Source: Streptomyces sp. SID13726 (lineage in GTDB: Bacteria; Actinomycetota; Actinomycetes; Streptomycetales; Streptomycetaceae). From it: 64,000 nucleotides of DNA. The position numbers were made by a program, and so were the translations under genes. A model generated the notes under the pieces. That model did no database searches, had not been told where the DNA came from, and saw nothing but the letters and a program-made list of their open reading frames with translations. This document shows, piece after piece, positions 1 to 8,758 of this stretch (positions are counted from its first letter, which is position 1; each line of letters opens with the position of its first letter). The stretch covers positions 1 to 64,000 of the forward strand of contig NZ_JAAGLY010000020.1 of NCBI RefSeq assembly GCF_010548375.1, given 5' to 3'.

Positions 1-1258
1 CGCCGGTGACGCCGAGTCCGCCCGGGCCGAGGGAACCGCCCGGGCCACGGGTGGCGCCGGGGCCGCGGGAACCGCCGGGGCCGCCCGGACGGGCCTGGCC
101 GCCAGGTCCGTCGGGTCCACCAGGTCCACCTGGTGCTCCCTGGCCGCCGAAGCCGTCAGGGCCGTTGAAGGGTTCGCCGCCGAAGGACTCGGCCCTGGCG
201 AAGGGGTCGGGGCCCGCGGGCGGTACGACCGGGCCGTCGCCGGTGACCGGGCCGCCGGTCGGGCCCGCGGGACCCTGGGCGCCGGACGGGCCGGGACCCT
301 GCGGTCCGCCGAAGCCGCCGCCGTAGTCGATGCCGCCGCCCTGGCCGCCGTAGTCGATCCCGCCGCTCTGCCCGCCGGGGCCGGGCTGACCACCCGGACC
401 GCCCTGCGTGCCGAAGCCGCTCTGCCCGCCCAGGCCGTCCTGACCGGGGAAGCCGCCCTGGCCGTTCAGGCCGTCGGGACCGCCGCCGTTCTCCGAGAAG
501 TACGGGAGGTCGTCGCGGCGCGGTTCGCCGCCGCGCGGGCCGGCGTTCAGGGCCTCGGTGACGTCGAAGGAGCCGGTGCCGCCGCCGTGACCGGGGGCGA
601 CCGGACCGCCGGTGGCCCCGGGGAGCCCGGCGCCGTTGGTGGCACCCGGGCGTGAACCGCCCGGCACGCTCATGGAACCGACCACACCACCGGGCCGGCC
701 GGTACCGGGACGCGCACCACCCGAGGTGGGCGCACCCGAGCCACCGTGCCGGGGACCGGACGCACCGGCGCCACCGGCGCCCCCACCGGCCGCACCCGTG
801 CCCGCACCCGAACCACCCGGCAGACCAGCCCCGTTGGTGGCGCCACCGCCCGGACCGCCCTTGGCGGGGCCGGACTTGCGGGGCGCGAACCAGTCGCTCG
901 TCTTCTCCTCGGCGGCGGGCGGCGCGGGTTCGGCGGGAAGCTCGACGGTGCCCGTGGTCGAGGAGGGACTCGGCGCGGACGGCTCGGCGTCCCTGCCTCT
1001 GTCCTCGGAACTCTCCGTCTCCCCCACGGGCTGACGCACGACGACCGGCGGAATGGGCCGGGATCCAGGGATGTTGATCCGGATCCGGGTCGTCAGCGTC
1101 GTCTCGGTCTTGCGCTCCTCCGGCTGCGCGCCCGAACGGCCCGCGTCCGGACCGCCGTCGGACACCTGGGGCGTCCCGTACGGCGGCGTACCCGAGGGGT
1201 AGGCGGCTCCGCCGCGCCCGTTGGGCCCGGAGGACGGACTGTCAGTTTCACGACTCAA
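1..1258 (-). CDS. Gly/Pro-rich low-complexity protein, C-terminus beyond window (partial)
   Basis: The frame is open from the TTG at 1256-1258 to the window edge, so the C-terminus is missing. The first residues read (M)SRETDSPSSGPNGRGG and are followed by a short conserved-looking stretch, TTLTTRIRINIPGSRPIPPV. After a charged linker and KTSDWFAPRKSGP comes a long collagen-like Gly/Pro/Gln tract. No signal peptide is visible in the part present, and no known domain is recognised. A GGGAG ribosome site sits about 9 bases before the TTG, which favours this start over the overlapping GTG in another frame. It lies downstream of the mshB/DUF6113 pair on the same strand, 158 bp away. I recall similar proteins next to mshB in other streptomycetes, often with membrane segments further on. 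Function unknown. Confidence 0.7.
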   Translation of the reverse strand, partial: MSRETDSPSSGPNGRGGAAYPSGTPPYGTPQVSDGGPDAGRSGAQPEERKTETTLTTRIRINIPGSRPIPPVVVRQPVGETESSEDRGRDAEPSAPSPSSTTGTVELPAEPAPPAAEEKTSDWFAPRKSGPAKGGPGGGATNGAGLPGGSGAGTGAAGGGAGGAGASGPRHGGSGAPTSGGARPGTGRPGGVVGSMSVPGGSRPGATNGAGLPGATGGPVAPGHGGGTGSFDVTEALNAGPRGGEPRRDDLPYFSENGGGPDGLNGQGGFPGQDGLGGQSGFGTQGGPGGQPGPGGQSGGIDYGGQGGGIDYGGGFGGPQGPGPSGAQGPAGPTGGPVTGDGPVVPPAGPDPFARAESFGGEPFNGPDGFGGQGAPGGPGGPDGPGGQARPGGPGGSRGPGATRGPGGSLGPGGLGVTG

Positions 1259-1416
1259 GGCAGGTTCTCCCGATCGGCTCCGCCGCCCGTTTCGACCTCA
1301 CTGCTTCGGGCGTCGGCGGCGCGCACCACCATACTGGCCACTTCTGGCCCGTATCCCACGACCGCTGGGGAAACCCACACGGGACTCGCACGCACGCGAT
1401 GCGGAGAAGTGGTACG

Positions 1417-1827
1417 TCACTTGCCAAGTCGGACGGCGCCGCCGTCCGGTTGCCGCCCCGGTCCAAGGGTGGCGCAGATCACAGCAACCGCCATACCACC
1501 GAGCAGGAAGAGGTAGGAGCCGCTTCCCGCGGCGAAGACGAAGTCGCCTTCCGGGCGGCTGGCGGTGAGGAAGATGACGGCGAGCATCCAGCCGCCTGCG
1601 GGTGCCACGGCCCCGGCCCGGCTCGCGGCGGCCCGCGCCCCGCCGAGCAGCAGTCCGGCCTCGCCGAGCAGCGCGAGCAGCAGTCCGCCGGGGAACCAGC
1701 CGCTCTGCACGAGCGATCCGGCGAGCCCGACGACCGCGCCGAGCACGAGGAGTCCCAGGTAACCGGCGGCCCGGCCGGCGGAGGGGCGCTGGAGGGGCTG
1801 GGCCAGCATCGACGTACGGTCGCTCAT
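1417..1827 (-). CDS. DUF6113-like four-helix membrane protein
   Basis: The 136-residue product has about four hydrophobic segments: GYLGLLVLGAVVGLAG near residue 22, GGLLLALLGEAGLLLGG, GGWMLAVIFLTA, and YLFLLGGMAVAVICATLG near the C-terminus. It is therefore an integral membrane protein. The ATG overlaps the mshB stop codon by one base (TGATG), so translation is probably coupled to mshB. The longer open frame upstream is a shadow of mshB. The family assignment rests on gene position and topology as I remember them for Streptomyces; the function is unknown. A permease or chaperone role in mycothiol metabolism would be speculation. Confidence 0.8.
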   Translation of the reverse strand: MSDRTSMLAQPLQRPSAGRAAGYLGLLVLGAVVGLAGSLVQSGWFPGGLLLALLGEAGLLLGGARAAASRAGAVAPAGGWMLAVIFLTASRPEGDFVFAAGSGSYLFLLGGMAVAVICATLGPGRQPDGGAVRLGK

Positions 1828-2681
1828 CACGCGCCCTCGATCCCGGAGAACAGGTCGCTCTCCCTCGCGTCCCCGTGTTCCCCGCCCACCAACTCGTAGT
1901 ACTCGGTGGTGAAGAGGGGTTGCGCGAGTTCGTTGGAGAGGACGAAGTACGACCCCGACACCTCCAGCTGGGTCGCGTGCGCCGCCATCGCGGCGCTCTT
2001 GGCGGCGGCGTACGCCGTGCCGTCGATCTCGGTGGTGATCAGCGCCTCCTCGACCACGCCCGGTACGTCGGCGAGGACGCCGGGCTTGTCGAAGGGAAGG
2101 CCGGGCAGTTCGTCGTGGAGACGGGCGAAGGCCTGCTCGCCGACCGGGCGCGGGACGCGGTTCCAGTAGACCTTCTCGATCCGCCAGCCCGCGTCGGCGG
2201 CGAGTTCGGCCGCGCGCATGGCGACGCGGTGGGCCTGGATGTGGTCGGGGTGGCCGTATCCGCCGTTGTCGTCGTAGGTGACGAGGACCTGGGGGCGGGT
2301 CTCCAGGATCACCTCGACGAGCAGCGCGGCCGCCTCGTCGACGTCGGCCTGCCAGAAGCACGACGGGTCGTCGTTCTCCGGGAGGCCCATCATTCCCGAG
2401 TCGTGGTAACGCCCGGCGCCGCCGAGCAGGCGGAAGTCCTCGACGCCGACCGCGCGCATGGCAGCGGTGAGCTCGCCCAGCCGGTGCGCGCCGAGGGCGG
2501 CACCGGTGAGATGGCGCAGCCCGGGCGGGATGACCTCGCCGAGCTCACCGAGGGTGCAGGTGACCAGGGTCACCCGGGCACCCTCGGCCGCGTACCTGGC
2601 CATGGTCGCGCCGTTGTTGATCGACTCGTCGTCCGGGTGCGCGTGCACCAGGAGGAGGCGTCGGGCGGGCTGTTCCGTCAT
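1827..2681 (-). CDS. mshB: N-acetyl-1-D-myo-inositol-2-amino-2-deoxy-alpha-D-glucopyranoside deacetylase MshB
   Basis: This cytosolic enzyme removes the acetyl group from GlcNAc-inositol in mycothiol synthesis, giving GlcN-Ins for MshC. The 284-residue length fits the family. The PIG-L/LmbE zinc motif AHPDDE lies at residues 14-19, with His15 and Asp18 as expected metal ligands. The second part of the site, GYGHPDH, is at 141-147, placing a His at 147 as in the mycobacterial enzyme. The catalytic surroundings TYDDNGGYGHPDHIQAHR are intact. The gene is first of a coupled pair with the downstream membrane protein. No sequence here shows how it is regulated. Confidence 0.95.
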   Translation of the reverse strand: MTEQPARRLLLVHAHPDDESINNGATMARYAAEGARVTLVTCTLGELGEVIPPGLRHLTGAALGAHRLGELTAAMRAVGVEDFRLLGGAGRYHDSGMMGLPENDDPSCFWQADVDEAAALLVEVILETRPQVLVTYDDNGGYGHPDHIQAHRVAMRAAELAADAGWRIEKVYWNRVPRPVGEQAFARLHDELPGLPFDKPGVLADVPGVVEEALITTEIDGTAYAAAKSAAMAAHATQLEVSGSYFVLSNELAQPLFTTEYYELVGGEHGDARESDLFSGIEGA

Positions 2682-2724
2682 GGCCCCACCCTACGAGGAG
2701 GCACTGACAGTCCCGCGCAGCCGG

Positions 2725-2919
2725 TCAGAACTTGATACTGCCGATCATGCCCGCGATGTTCGTCGTCAGCTCGCTGATCGTCGGGGCGATCGTCGAGGAC
2801 GCGAGATAGAAGCCGAGCAGGACGCACACAGCCGCGTGCCCGCCCTTCAGACCTGACTTCTTGATCAGCAGGAAGACGATGATCGCCAGCAGCACCACCG
2901 CCGAAATCGAGAGTGCCAC
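2725..2919 (-). CDS. small two-helix membrane protein
   Basis: This 64-residue protein starts at a GTG preceded by a strong GGAGGTGA ribosome site about 8 bases away, and that signal decides the start. It has one hydrophobic helix at residues 1-19 ending in a KK anchor, and a second around residues 28-46 (HAAVCVLLGFYLASSTIAPT). The C-terminal tail is short and ends GSIKF. It is arranged head-to-head with the S9 peptidase gene, 188 bp apart. Small proteins of this shape recur in Streptomyces, but I know no assigned function. Confidence 0.75.
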   Translation of the reverse strand: MALSISAVVLLAIIVFLLIKKSGLKGGHAAVCVLLGFYLASSTIAPTISELTTNIAGMIGSIKF

Positions 2920-3107
2920 GGCGGCTCACCTCCAAAGAACCCAGGGACGTGGGGGGTCGGACGGGAACGGAACTATGGGGGCAGATAAATCCATACAGCA
3001 GCCAGCGGATTCTTACCCACTATGCGGTAGTGATCATAACTATCCGTGCCTGCGCATCCGTCGGCGCACGGCCGCACAAGGGGGCGCATGGCCAATATGG
3101 TCGGGGC

Positions 3108-5258
3108 ATGACGACCGAGCCTGACTCCTTTCCCCGCCGGCACGCCCGTACCCAGCGCTTCACGCTCGGCGCGCCGCGCGCGTTCACCGTGGCGCCCGAC
3201 GGGTCGCGTGTCGTGTTCCTGCGCTCGAACTCCGGCTCGGAGCGCGCCGGTTCGCTCTGGGTGCTGGACACCGGGGACGGCGGGGAGCGCGTGGCGGCGG
3301 ACCCGCGCGCCCTCCTGGGCGGGGCCGTGGAGCACCTCTCGGCACAGGAGCGGGCCCGGCGCGAACGCAGCCGCGAGGGCGGCGCGGGGATCGTCGGCTA
3401 CGCCACCGACAGCGCGGTCGAGTTGGCCTCTTTCGCGTTGTCAGGACGGCTTTTCACGGCGGAGCTGCGGGCCGGCACGGCACGTGAACTGCCGGTCCCC
3501 GGACCGGTGATCGACCCGCGCCCGGCCCCCGACGGGCGGCACGTCGCGTACGTCGTCCAGGGCACCCTCAGGGTCGTCGGGGCCGAGGGCGACGGCGACC
3601 GGCCCCTCGCCGCCCCGGAGTCGGATCAAGTCACCTACGGGCTCGCGGAGTTCGTCGCGGCCGAGGAGATGGGCCGGTCACGGGGTTTCTGGTGGGCGCC
3701 GGAATCGGACCGGCTGCTGGTCGCGCGCGTGGACGACACGCCGGTGCAGCGCTGGTGGATCTCCGACCCGGCCCGTCCGGAGCGTGATCCACAACACGTC
3801 CCGTACCCGGCGGCGGGCACTCCCAACGCGGACGTACGGCTCTTCGTGATCGGCCTCGACGGGACCCGCACGGAGGTCGCGTGGGACCGGCGGCGCTATC
3901 CGTATCTGGCGCATGTGCACTGGTCAGCGGCGGGTGCCCCGCTGCTGCTCGTACAGGCGCGCGACCAGCGCAGCCAGCTGTTCCTCGCGGTGGACCCGGA
4001 GACCGGCACGACCCGGATGGTGCACGCGGACGAAGATCCAATTTGGCTGGATCTTTTCCCTGGGGTGCCCTGCTGGAGCCCCGCGGGACGGCTCGTGCGG
4101 ATCGCGGACGAGGGTGGCGCGCGGGTCCTCGCGGTGGGTGAACGCCCGCTGACCGGCCCGCAGTTGCACGTCCGCGCGGTCCTGGACGTCACCGAGGACG
4201 ACGTGCTGGTCTCGGCGTCGGCCGGTGAGGAGGCCGAGTCCCCCGAGACCGGCGAGGTACACGTCTACCGGGTGAACGAGCTCGGAGTGGAGCGTGTGTC
4301 GCAGGAGCCAGGCGTGCACTCGGCGGTGCGCGCCGGGGGCGTGACCGTGCTGGTGTCCGCGAGCCTCGACCGGCCGGGTGCTCGAGCGCGGGTTCTGCGG
4401 GACGGGAAGGAGACGGCGACTGTCACGTCGTACGCCGAAGATCCCGGTTTGACCCCGCGCGTGACGCTCACCCAGGGGGGCGCACGGAAGATCCCGTGCG
4501 CCGTGCTTATGCCCCAGGACTACGCCGGTGACAGGCCCCTTCCGGTTTTGCTGGACCCGTACGGGGGTCCGCACGGTCAGCGGGTGGTCGCCGCGCACCA
4601 TCCGCATCTGACCTCGCAGTGGTTCGCCGACCAGGGGTTCGCGGTGCTCGTGGCCGACGGCCGGGGCACCCCGGGGCACTCCCCCGCCTGGGAGAAGGCG
4701 GTCCGCGACGACCTCGCGGCGGTGGTCCTGGAGGACCAGGTCGACGCGCTCCACGCGCTCGCCGGGGACTTCCCGCTGGACCTCTCCCGGGTCGCGATCC
4801 GCGGCTGGTCCTTCGGCGGCTATCTGGCGGCCCTCGCGGTGCTGCGCCGCCCGGACGTCTTCCACGCGGCGGTGGTCGGCGCCCCGGTCACCGATCTGCG
4901 CCTGTACGACACCCACTACCAGGAGCGCTATCTCGGCCTCCCGGCCGAGCAGCCGGACGTCTACCGCCGCAACTCGCTCATCGACGACGAGGGTCTGGTC
5001 GACGCGGTCGAGCCGCACCGCCCGATGATGGTCATCCACGGCCTCGCGGACGACAACGTCGTGGTCGCCCACTCCCTGCGCCTCTCCTCGGCCCTGCTGG
5101 CCGCCGGCCGCCCGCACGAGGTGCTGCCCCTGTCGGGCGTGACCCACATGACCCCGCAGGAGACGGTCGCGGAGAACCTGCTGCGGCTTCAGCTGGACTT
5201 CCTGAAGCGGTCGTTGGGGCTGGGCCAGGGGGTGTCGTTCGGATCAGGCCGGCTGTGA
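3108..5258 (+). CDS. S9 family peptidase (prolyl oligopeptidase / dipeptidyl peptidase IV type)
   Basis: The 716-residue protein has an N-terminal beta-propeller region (about residues 20-450) and a C-terminal alpha/beta hydrolase domain. The nucleophile elbow GWSFGGY puts the catalytic Ser at 568. The expected Asp is in HGLADDNV at about 648 and the His in SGVTHMT at 680, so the triad is complete. An EE pair (VAAEEMGRSRGFWWAP) matches the DPP-IV N-terminus-binding glutamates, which favours dipeptidyl-peptidase over endo-oligopeptidase activity. The start MTTEPDSF is chosen because the longer frame upstream reads through AT-rich, promoter-like sequence. There is no signal peptide, so it is probably cytosolic. 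It lies convergent to an oligopeptide importer operon, consistent with peptide breakdown after uptake. Confidence 0.92.
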   Translation: MTTEPDSFPRRHARTQRFTLGAPRAFTVAPDGSRVVFLRSNSGSERAGSLWVLDTGDGGERVAADPRALLGGAVEHLSAQERARRERSREGGAGIVGYATDSAVELASFALSGRLFTAELRAGTARELPVPGPVIDPRPAPDGRHVAYVVQGTLRVVGAEGDGDRPLAAPESDQVTYGLAEFVAAEEMGRSRGFWWAPESDRLLVARVDDTPVQRWWISDPARPERDPQHVPYPAAGTPNADVRLFVIGLDGTRTEVAWDRRRYPYLAHVHWSAAGAPLLLVQARDQRSQLFLAVDPETGTTRMVHADEDPIWLDLFPGVPCWSPAGRLVRIADEGGARVLAVGERPLTGPQLHVRAVLDVTEDDVLVSASAGEEAESPETGEVHVYRVNELGVERVSQEPGVHSAVRAGGVTVLVSASLDRPGARARVLRDGKETATVTSYAEDPGLTPRVTLTQGGARKIPCAVLMPQDYAGDRPLPVLLDPYGGPHGQRVVAAHHPHLTSQWFADQGFAVLVADGRGTPGHSPAWEKAVRDDLAAVVLEDQVDALHALAGDFPLDLSRVAIRGWSFGGYLAALAVLRRPDVFHAAVVGAPVTDLRLYDTHYQERYLGLPAEQPDVYRRNSLIDDEGLVDAVEPHRPMMVIHGLADDNVVVAHSLRLSSALLAAGRPHEVLPLSGVTHMTPQETVAENLLRLQLDFLKRSLGLGQGVSFGSGRL

Positions 5259-5517
5259 GGAACGGTGCGTCCTGGCGGGCCCGAGCGGGGTCTGGTGCGT
5301 GCGGCTGCGAGGCGGAGGAGCCGTGTCGATCAGCCGCTGCCGCGGCGGGCGACGCGATGGGGCCCCTCCCGCGCGAGGTTGGTGCGAGCGTGGGGGAGTC
5401 GGCGAGTGACGACAACGCGGCTGGGGGTCCCCCGCGCCCTTGAGGCTGTGGGGGAGTGCGTGCCAGGGCCCGCGACGCCGGACTGATCCAAACGGCACCC
5501 CCTGGGGCGGTACGGGC
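5259..5517. other. gene-free spacer with degenerate GC-rich palindromes
   Basis: No convincing gene is visible between the S9 peptidase stop and the oppF-like stop. The stretch contains G-run/C-run motifs (GTGGGGGAGT, GGGGGTCCCCCGCGCC) typical of the dispersed intergenic repeats of Streptomyces. The clear terminator hairpin just after it is listed separately. Confidence 0.5.
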
Positions 5518-5551
5518 AACGGGCCGGGAGACATGGCGCTCCCGGCCCGTT
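5518..5551. terminator. bidirectional hairpin terminator
   Basis: A perfect 13-bp inverted repeat, AACGGGCCGGGAG and CTCCCGGCCCGTT, flanks an 8-base loop. It lies between the convergent S9 peptidase and oppF-like genes and could end transcription from both sides. There is no long T tract, as is usual in Streptomyces. Confidence 0.75.
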
Positions 5552-5630
5552 CACGGCACCCGCACGGCCGTACGTTGCAGAGCCTGGCGTGTCCGTATAT
5601 CGGAACCGGGTCGGCCAAGTTGCCGCCGTG

Positions 5631-6668
5631 TTACTCCGTGGCCTCGGGCGGCACGACCTGCTTCTCCTCGGCGAAGTGGCAGGCGGAGTCGTGCGCGGCC
5701 GGTCCGCTCACCGAGCGGAACTCCGCCGGTACCGCCAGCAGCGGCACCTCCAGCGCGCAGCGCTCCTGGGCCTTCCAGCAGCGGGTGCGGAAGCGGCACC
5801 CGGACGGGACGTTCGTCGGGGACGGCACGTCACCCGCGAGGATGATCCGCTCCCGGTGCTCCCGCGCCTCCGGGTCGGGCACCGGCACGGCGGACAGCAG
5901 CGCCTGGGTGTAGGGGTGCGTCGGATGGTCGTAGATCTCGGCGTCCCTGCCGATCTCCACGATCCGCCCGAGGTACATCACCCCGACCCGGTCCGAGATG
6001 TGCCGGACGATCGACAGGTCGTGCGCGATGAAGAGGTACGACAGCTCGAACTCGCTCTGGAGCCGGTCCAGGAGGTTGATCACCTGGGCCTGGACGGAGA
6101 CGTCGAGCGCGGAGACCGGTTCGTCGGCGACGATCACCTCGGGGCGCAGCGCCAACCCGCGCGCGATGCCGATGCGTTGGCGCTGTCCGCCGGAGAACTG
6201 GTGCGGATAGCGGTTGATGTACTCGGGGTTGAGGCCGACGACGTCCAGCAGGTCCTGGACCCGCTTGCGGCGGTCGCCCTTGGGGGCCACCTCGGGGTGG
6301 ATGTCGTACGGCTCCCCGATGATGTCGCCCACCGTCATCCGGGGGTTGAGCGAGGTGTACGGGTCCTGGAAGACCATCTGGATGTTGCGGCGGACCGACT
6401 TGAGCGCCTTGCCGGACAGCTTGGTGATGTCCTCGCCCTTGTACCTGATCGACCCCTGCGTGGGCCGCTCCAGATTGACCAGCATCTTGGCGACGGTCGA
6501 CTTGCCGCAGCCGGACTCCCCGACGATGCCGAGGGTCTCGCCCTTGTTGAGCGCGAAGTCCACGCCGTCGACGGCCTTGACGGCACCGATCTGCTTCTTG
6601 AACAGGATGCCCTGCGTCAACGGGTAGTGCTTGACCAGTCCACTCACTTCCAGGATCGGCTCAACCAT
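5631..6668 (-). CDS. oligopeptide ABC transporter ATP-binding protein (OppF/DppF type)
   Basis: This 345-residue cytoplasmic ATPase powers the importer encoded by the same operon. Walker A is GESGCGKST at residues 50-58, followed by a Q-loop (MVFQDPYTSLNPRM), the signature FSGGQRQR and Walker B VIVADEPVSALD. The C-terminal oligopeptide/dipeptide transporter extension with its Cys-rich segment (CRFRTRCWKAQERC) is present. The ATG at 6668 overlaps the upstream OppD-like stop by 8 bases, indicating translational coupling and ruling out the longer start. It is last in a five-gene operon. Confidence 0.93.
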   Translation of the reverse strand: MVEPILEVSGLVKHYPLTQGILFKKQIGAVKAVDGVDFALNKGETLGIVGESGCGKSTVAKMLVNLERPTQGSIRYKGEDITKLSGKALKSVRRNIQMVFQDPYTSLNPRMTVGDIIGEPYDIHPEVAPKGDRRKRVQDLLDVVGLNPEYINRYPHQFSGGQRQRIGIARGLALRPEVIVADEPVSALDVSVQAQVINLLDRLQSEFELSYLFIAHDLSIVRHISDRVGVMYLGRIVEIGRDAEIYDHPTHPYTQALLSAVPVPDPEAREHRERIILAGDVPSPTNVPSGCRFRTRCWKAQERCALEVPLLAVPAEFRSVSGPAAHDSACHFAEEKQVVPPEATE

Positions 6669-7635
6669 TGAGGCACTCCGTCCAGAAGTGGCAGGCGCTG
6701 GTCCGTGTGTCGTCAACGTCGTACAGAGGTGGTACATCCGTCCGGCACACGTCTTGAGCCATCGGGCACCGGGGGTTGAACGCGCAACCCGGCGGGATGT
6801 TCATCAAGTTGGGCGGCAACCCCTTGATCGCGTACAGCTCCTGCCCCTTCTGGTCGAGACGGGGGATGGAGTCGAGGAGTCCGCGCGTGTAGGGGTGGGC
6901 GGGCGCCTTGTAGATGTCGTGCACGGGAGCCTGTTCGACGATCCGGCCCGCGTACATGACGGCGATGCGGTCAGCCACGTCCGCGACGACTCCGAGGTCG
7001 TGGGTGATGAGGATGAGCCCCATGTTGTACTCGCGCTGCAACTCGGCGAGCAGGTCCATCACCTGGGCCTGGACGGTGACGTCGAGGGCGGTGGTCGGTT
7101 CGTCGGCGATGATCAGCGCGGGTTCCAGGGCGAGGGCCATCGCGATCATGATGCGCTGGCGCATACCGCCGGAGAACTGGTGCGGGTAGTCCTTCACCCG
7201 CTCCTTGGCGGCCGGGATGCGGACGTGGTCCATCAGCTCGACGGCCTTGGCCCGCGCGTCCTTCTTGGACATCCCCCGGTGCACGACGAACATCTCACCG
7301 AGCTGGTCGCCGACGGAGAGCACCGGGTTGAGGGAGGACAGCGCGTCCTGGAAGATCATCGCCATCTCGGCGCCCCTGACCTTCCGCCGCTCCTCCTCCT
7401 TGAGCTTCAGCAGGTCCTGCCCCTGGAAGACGATCTCCCCGCCGGTGATCCTCCCGGGCGGCATGTCGAGAATCCCCATGATCGCCTGCGCGGTCACGGA
7501 CTTCCCCGACCCGGACTCCCCCAGCACCGCGAGCGTCTCCCCCGCGTCCACGCCGTAGGCGACCCCGTTGACCGCCTTGGCTACGCCGTCCCGGGTCCGG
7601 AACTCCACGTGCAGGTCACGTACCTCTAGCAGCAT
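6661..7635 (-). CDS. oligopeptide ABC transporter ATP-binding protein (OppD/DppD type)
   Basis: This is the partner ATPase of the OppF-like protein, 324 residues from the ATG at 7635. A GTG four codons upstream is the alternative start. The GAGGTGG ribosome site is spaced better for the ATG. Walker A is GESGSGKS at 39-46, the signature is FSGGMRQR, and Walker B is LIIADEPTTALD. The C-terminal segment GCAFNPRCPMAQDVC carries the usual Cys cluster. It is separated from the upstream permease gene by about 150 bp holding a dispersed repeat, so a weak internal attenuation or processing point is possible. Confidence 0.93.
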   Translation of the reverse strand: MLLEVRDLHVEFRTRDGVAKAVNGVAYGVDAGETLAVLGESGSGKSVTAQAIMGILDMPPGRITGGEIVFQGQDLLKLKEEERRKVRGAEMAMIFQDALSSLNPVLSVGDQLGEMFVVHRGMSKKDARAKAVELMDHVRIPAAKERVKDYPHQFSGGMRQRIMIAMALALEPALIIADEPTTALDVTVQAQVMDLLAELQREYNMGLILITHDLGVVADVADRIAVMYAGRIVEQAPVHDIYKAPAHPYTRGLLDSIPRLDQKGQELYAIKGLPPNLMNIPPGCAFNPRCPMAQDVCRTDVPPLYDVDDTRTSACHFWTECLNG

Positions 7636-7686
7636 GAGGGGGCCCACCTCGGCTTCGGGATTGGGTTGTTGATCGTCTGCTGCGCC

Positions 7687-7719
7687 GTCGCGGCTGGTCG
7701 CGCAGTTCCCCGCGCCCCT
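7687..7719. repeat. dispersed Streptomyces intergenic repeat
   Basis: The core GCGGCTGGTCGCGCAGTTCC followed by CCGCGCCCCT matches a short element I recognise as scattered between genes in many Streptomyces chromosomes. Here it sits inside a transporter operon, between the inner permease and the first ATPase gene. Its biological role is unknown. Confidence 0.65.
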
Positions 7720-7786
7720 GAAAACGCTGCGGACACCGCAACCTGCAAAGCACCCCGTCTCGGCATCCTCGAACAGCTCACCCCGC

Positions 7787-8758
7787 TCACCTCAGCTTCG
7801 GGTCGAGGGCGTCGCGGACCGCGTCGCCGAGCATGATGAAGGCGAGGACCGTGATCGCTAGGGCGCCGGCCGGCCAGAGGAGCATGTGGGGGGCGTTGCG
7901 GATGTAGGCGGAGGCCGCCGAGATGTCGATGCCCCAGCTGACGGTGGGTGGTTTCAGGCCCACGCCGAGGTAGGACAGGGTCGCTTCCAGGGAGATGTAG
8001 GTGCCGAGGGCGATCGTGGCCACGACGATCACCGGGGCGATCGCGTTCGGGGTGATGTGGCGCAGCAGGAGGCGGGAGTTGGAGGCACCGAGGGCCCGCG
8101 CCGCCTGCACGTAGTCGTTCTGTTTGGCGGTGATCACCGAGCCGCGCGCGATCCGGGAGATCTGCGGCCAGCCCAGCAGCACCATGAAGCCGATCACCGG
8201 CCAGACCGTGCTGCTGGTGACCACGGAGAGCAGGACCAGGCCGCCCAGGACCACCGGGATCGCGAAGAAGATGTCGGTCACACGGGACAGGAGTGAGTCC
8301 CAGAAGCCGCCGAAGAAGCCGGCGAGGCCGCCGAGCACCGACCCGAGGATCGCCACCCCGAGCGTGGCGCAGACGCCGACCGTCACCGACGTACGGGCGC
8401 CGTACACGGTGCGCGTGTAGACGTCGCAGCCCTGACCGTCGTAGCCGAAGGGATGGCCCGGCTGGGAGCCCTCCTGGGCCTTGGCGAGGTCGCACTTGAG
8501 CGGGTTGCCGGAGGCGATCAGCGACGGCCACAGGGAGATGACGACCAGGAAGAGGATCACCAGTCCCGAGAGGATGAAGACGGGGTTGCGGCGCAGGTCG
8601 CGCCAGGCGTCGGACCACAGGGAGCGGGGCCTGCCCGAGGGGCCGGAGCCGTCCGGGCGGCCTCCCTCCAGTGTGGTCGCCTCGCTCACGGCGAGGTCCA
8701 TCGCGCCGCCCATGCCGGTCGCGGCGATCGCTCCCTCTGGTTCCTGGGGCTCAGGCAT
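7787..8758 (-). CDS. oligopeptide ABC transporter permease (DppC/OppC type)
   Basis: This 323-residue inner-membrane permease has a cytoplasmic N-terminal tail of about 60 residues, then the first helix (PVFILSGLVILFLVVISLW) and about five more. The EAA-type loop that contacts the ATPase is QAARALGASNSRLLLRHITP. It ends in the family-typical DAVRDALDPKLR. A segment with two cysteines (CDLAKAQ...GQGCDVYTR) lies in the first extracytoplasmic loop. Its start overlaps the preceding permease gene by 8 bases. Confidence 0.92.
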   Translation of the reverse strand: MPEPQEPEGAIAATGMGGAMDLAVSEATTLEGGRPDGSGPSGRPRSLWSDAWRDLRRNPVFILSGLVILFLVVISLWPSLIASGNPLKCDLAKAQEGSQPGHPFGYDGQGCDVYTRTVYGARTSVTVGVCATLGVAILGSVLGGLAGFFGGFWDSLLSRVTDIFFAIPVVLGGLVLLSVVTSSTVWPVIGFMVLLGWPQISRIARGSVITAKQNDYVQAARALGASNSRLLLRHITPNAIAPVIVVATIALGTYISLEATLSYLGVGLKPPTVSWGIDISAASAYIRNAPHMLLWPAGALAITVLAFIMLGDAVRDALDPKLR

